Shown: positions 63,798-64,000 of the stretch, in pieces
How positions within the stretch are numbered: position 1 is the first letter of the stretch
How the letters are laid out: the number at the start of each line of letters is the position of its first letter
NCBI GenBank assembly: GCA_024742485.1
Contig: JANSYK010000001.1
Location: 1,736,001-1,800,000 of the forward strand
DNA from: Alphaproteobacteria bacterium
GTDB taxonomy: Bacteria > Pseudomonadota > Alphaproteobacteria > Rhizobiales > Rhizobiaceae
Length of the DNA stretch: 64,000 nt
Direction: 5' to 3'
Notes under the pieces: generated by a model
What the model saw: the letters and a program-made list of their open reading frames with translations, nothing else
Told to the model about the DNA's origin: nothing
Database searches by the model: none
Made by a program: the position numbers and the translations under genes

Positions 63798-64000
63798 CTA
63801 TGGATTGAAGATAAGCACGACGTAAACAAAAAATATCACCAGATGCACGGCCCCTTGCAGCATATTGGTCCGAACACCGCCGAAGGTCAGACCGCTGACA
63901 AACATGGTCAGAATGAGCAGGGTCATATCCGTATCACTCAGCCCCAGTTCAAGTGGCTGGTTCGCATAGATCGAGATCGCCAGTGCTGCCGGAACGGTCA
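63798..64000 (-). CDS. Calcium/proton antiporter C-terminus (ChaA-like, partial)
   Basis: The last 66 codons of a membrane protein lie at the window edge. The visible end, LGLSDTDMTLLILTMFVSGL then TFGGVRTNMLQGAVHLVIFF, is the characteristic C-terminus of ChaA-type sodium-calcium/proton exchangers. The N-terminal part is outside the window, so length and integrity are unknown. Confidence 0.75.
   Translation of the reverse strand, partial: TVPAALAISIYANQPLELGLSDTDMTLLILTMFVSGLTFGGVRTNMLQGAVHLVIFFVYVVLIFNP

Noticed and set aside
1-64000. Mobile elements, CRISPR arrays, tRNA or rRNA genes, prophage
   Set aside because: No transposase or integrase, no regularly spaced repeats and no cloverleaf-type or rRNA sequence was recognised by reading; tRNAscan and Rfam searches would settle small RNAs.

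Overview
The window reads as chromosomal or megaplasmid DNA of an alphaproteobacterium, most likely a rhizobial-type Hyphomicrobiales (Hoeflea/Mesorhizobium/Sinorhizobium-like). The grounds are the betI and choXWV genes, RbsB-type and MalE-type sugar importers in FrcA/UgpC style, a TRAP importer next to a DauA-like D-amino-acid dehydrogenase, a CIO-type cydAB pair, and tightly packed operons with ATGA overlaps and moderately high G+C. I see no rRNA, tRNA, CRISPR array, insertion sequence, prophage or origin. The window is almost wholly nutrient uptake plus catabolism, one regulator per operon, and several operators can be read directly from the sequence.

Layout. 1-7.3 kb: betI (partial) diverges from choXWV (choline uptake), followed by an HSD10-type dehydrogenase, a CaiB/racemase-like CoA enzyme, a HugZ-like split-barrel protein and a nucleoside hydrolase. 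7.3-21.1 kb: a large catabolic block with a monooxygenase-like protein and an SDR on the minus strand, then an RbsB-type importer, a regulator that joins a winged helix to a solute-binding-protein domain, an M24 peptidase/creatinase homologue, E1 alpha, E1 beta, a lipoyl E2 with a degenerate catalytic domain, and an aldehyde dehydrogenase. 21.1-22.6 kb: a secreted protein of unknown role diverges from a MarR regulator with a four-cysteine tail. 22.7-31 kb: a nitroreductase, then an apparent oxidative sugar to sugar-acid pathway (two SDRs, dehydratase, SMP-30 lactonase) divergent from a sugar importer and its GntR regulator. 31-38 kb: alpha/beta hydrolase, M81 peptidase, TRAP importer and DauA-like dehydrogenase, divergent from an XRE-cupin regulator.

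38-45.5 kb: fatty-acid desaturase, D-erythronate-dehydrogenase-like epimerase, periplasmic thioredoxin-like protein, chemoreceptor, class III adenylate cyclase, and a VOC protein behind a textbook SoxR box. 45.6-54.6 kb: a MalE-type importer with a LacI regulator, bicupin, RraA-like aldolase, hydroxypyruvate isomerase and Ldh-family dehydrogenase, apparently one sugar or sugar-acid regulon. 54.6-57.3 kb: an SDR / phosphotransferase / SDR operon under a palindrome typical of a TetR-family site. 57.5-64 kb: PuuB-like oxidase, tandem SpoIIAA-like protein, ArsB/NhaD-type permease, cydAB with an unannotated DUF2474-type small gene, and the end of a ChaA-type antiporter.

Most unusual: the HTH-SBP fusion regulator with its own candidate operator, the E2 lacking the HxxxDG motif, the M24 protein with Cys at a metal-Asp position, the Cys-tailed MarR protein with clustered palindromes, the SoxR box at a VOC gene, and the small DUF2474 gene lacking a canonical start codon.
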